Shown: positions 55,780 through 57,006 of the stretch, one piece after another | Layout: every line of letters starts with the position of its first letter | Numbering within the stretch: position 1 is the stretch's first letter | Notes under the pieces: model-generated | The model's input: the letters and a program-made list of their open reading frames with translations, nothing else | The model's database searches: none | What the model was told of the DNA's origin: nothing | Made by a program: the position numbers and the translations under genes | Source: Haplomitrium mnioides | Taxonomy: Eukaryota; Marchantiophyta; Haplomitriopsida; Calobryales | Length of the DNA stretch: 57,006 nt | Assembly (NCBI GenBank): GCA_049999725.1 | Contig: JBNGIS010019049.1 | Coordinates: 1-57,006, forward strand | Reading direction: 5' to 3'

Positions 55780-57006
55780 TGCCCTCTTACCAGGACTGAT
55801 TTACTCAAGGTTGGGAGTCTTCGCCGTGGGAGGGGCCTCAACAATGCAAATTTTGTCTTATCCGCACTCAACTGACCTACTGGCCATTGTTCAGACTACA
55901 CGCCACTTTATTGCATCTTTTCTACCCCTAGAGACTGCAAGAGTTTCAAGCCATGCAAGTGGCTGGAACAATCAAATGCACTCCTAACTTGCTACAACAA
56001 CGCTTACTTCCTTGTTTGCAACCAAGGAAACACTCGACACAATTCTTATGGTTGTTGAAGTTCTAGCTCATCCCCTATGAGTCTTTGATTGCCCTGTGAT
56101 GCCCTATTGCTAGCATTGGCATGTTCTCTTCCAACCTCCTCCTTGCAGCCCTGCACAAATTCAACCATACACACATCTAGCAGTAGATAGCTTTTACCTC
56201 CATCGTCCATAGGGCGTCAATTGTAACTCCCCAACTAGAGAGGTGGCGCTCTCCACCACTGGTTCACACACTCCACCCTTATCGCCCCTTTTGATGCACA
56301 CTCCCCTTCCAAGGAACCACCACCTCACAAGCAGGCTTTCAACAATCATGGAATCAACTCACGTATAGGTTTCAGCCTTGCACCCCATTGGGATGTTGTG
56401 CTCATCTCAATCTCACTCTTTATGGCAGACACGGAGAATCCTAACACCCAATTGCTTGTAGCTTCCAAACCCCTCCCAGAATTTTGAAGAACTTGAATCT
56501 ATTAGAGCTCACCTTGTTGGCTTGTGGATTTAGGCAGATCAAGAAGTGCATCTTTAGTCGAGTATTCTTGTTGCATGGGTGAGTCCACCTTCAGTAGAGC
56601 CTCTTGCTCCTGCTGAGTACACCTCACCGGTCCAGGTCACCTTTACGACTGCAGCCCATGCTAGCTCACCTCAATCCCCTTGACTTGCTTTCTCCCTTGC
56701 TACTCCCAAATGGTGATCCAACCCCTTCCTCATGAGGCCCTCGCTTCCTATACCTCTCAACAAAAATTGAGGTGTTAACTAGTAGGTGATCCAAGCGCAG
56801 CCACTGCCAGTCCTTAGTTAAATTCTCCAACCCTCAACTACCTCTCTCTGTTAACTCCAGCAGCATGATCAGAAGTATTGGCCCCCTAGCTCATGAATTT
56901 CGTGGCACAAGGATTGAATTCCAACCCCCAATGCCCCCCCCGGCCCCCCTTTGTAGCCTTGCATAAATTCAACCACACACACATTTAGCAGTAGAGGATG
57001 TTCAGA
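55780..57006 (-). repeat. 5' LTR of G2 (partial, runs off the window)
   Basis: Starts TGCCCTCTTACC and aligns with 35324 to about 36500 up to about 56930. There the alignment stops, after a C-rich run. The last 60 bp instead repeat sequence found at about 56140-56200. Confidence 0.68.

Larger units (their letters stand above)
35324..57006 (-). mobile_element. Large Ty3/gypsy element G2, interrupted by element AB
   Basis: On the minus strand the order from right to left is 5' LTR (55780 to beyond the window end), primer site, gag, protease, reverse transcriptase, RNase H, integrase, polypurine tract and 3' LTR. The 3' LTR is in two parts (48717-50097 and 35324-37520), separated by AB. The argument has two steps. 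AB has matching 5-bp flanks, so its two sides were once joined. The left side (35324 to about 36500) also aligns with the G2 5' LTR (55780 to about 56930). The 3' LTR without AB would be about 3.6 kb. Every enzyme domain carries damaging changes. Confidence 0.78.

Overview
This window looks like nuclear DNA from a land plant with a large, repeat-rich genome. It holds no host gene that I can recognise. Almost everything identifiable is an LTR retrotransposon or a broken piece of one. Both plant superfamilies are present: Ty1/copia (integrase before reverse transcriptase) and Ty3/gypsy (reverse transcriptase, RNase H, integrase). I cannot name the species. The four runs of N (6571-6670, 31902-32301, 44737-44836, 47293-47392) are assembly gaps.

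Left part. 1-440 is the start of a minus-strand gypsy gag, followed by its primer-binding site and a 5' LTR (441 to about 2712). 2713-10150 is old, decayed DNA with one further LTR fragment (about 4850-6250). 10588-17095 is a plus-strand gypsy derivative made of two 2.58-kb LTRs around a gag-only interior. It abuts a minus-strand gypsy pol relic (17100-20035), which carries an unclassified 1.13-kb insertion.

Centre. 20101-27977 is a structurally complete minus-strand copia element. It has 120-bp LTRs, a 5-bp target duplication (ATAAT) and a polypurine tract. Its genes are broken. Its reverse transcriptase is split by a block of 48-bp repeats encoding a GPLV-containing 16-residue unit, the oddest feature here. 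It landed at the 5' edge of an older plus-strand copia relic (28039-29700). 29700-33031 is AT-rich with no recognised gene.

Right part. A nest can be read from target duplications and LTR pairing. A large minus-strand gypsy element (G2) runs from about 35324 past the window end. Its 3' LTR is split by a second gypsy element (AB, 37521-48711, flanks AGGTG/AGGTA). The 5' LTR of AB is in turn split by a solo LTR (45014-47250, flanks ATAGC/ATAAC). An LTR of the first type (33032 to about 35280) lies just left of G2.

The gypsy elements G2, AB, the 10.6-17.1 kb element and the 17-20 kb relic look like one non-chromovirus lineage. Where the matching region survives they share a gag with a Ser/Lys/Glu-rich segment, up to three zinc knuckles, and a conserved linker before a protease with a DGG-type active site. 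None is likely to be active: catalytic residues are replaced, and stops and frameshifts are frequent. Positions come from reading the sequence and alignments were done by eye, so LTR ends without TG/CA, primer-site or target-duplication support are good only to tens of bases.
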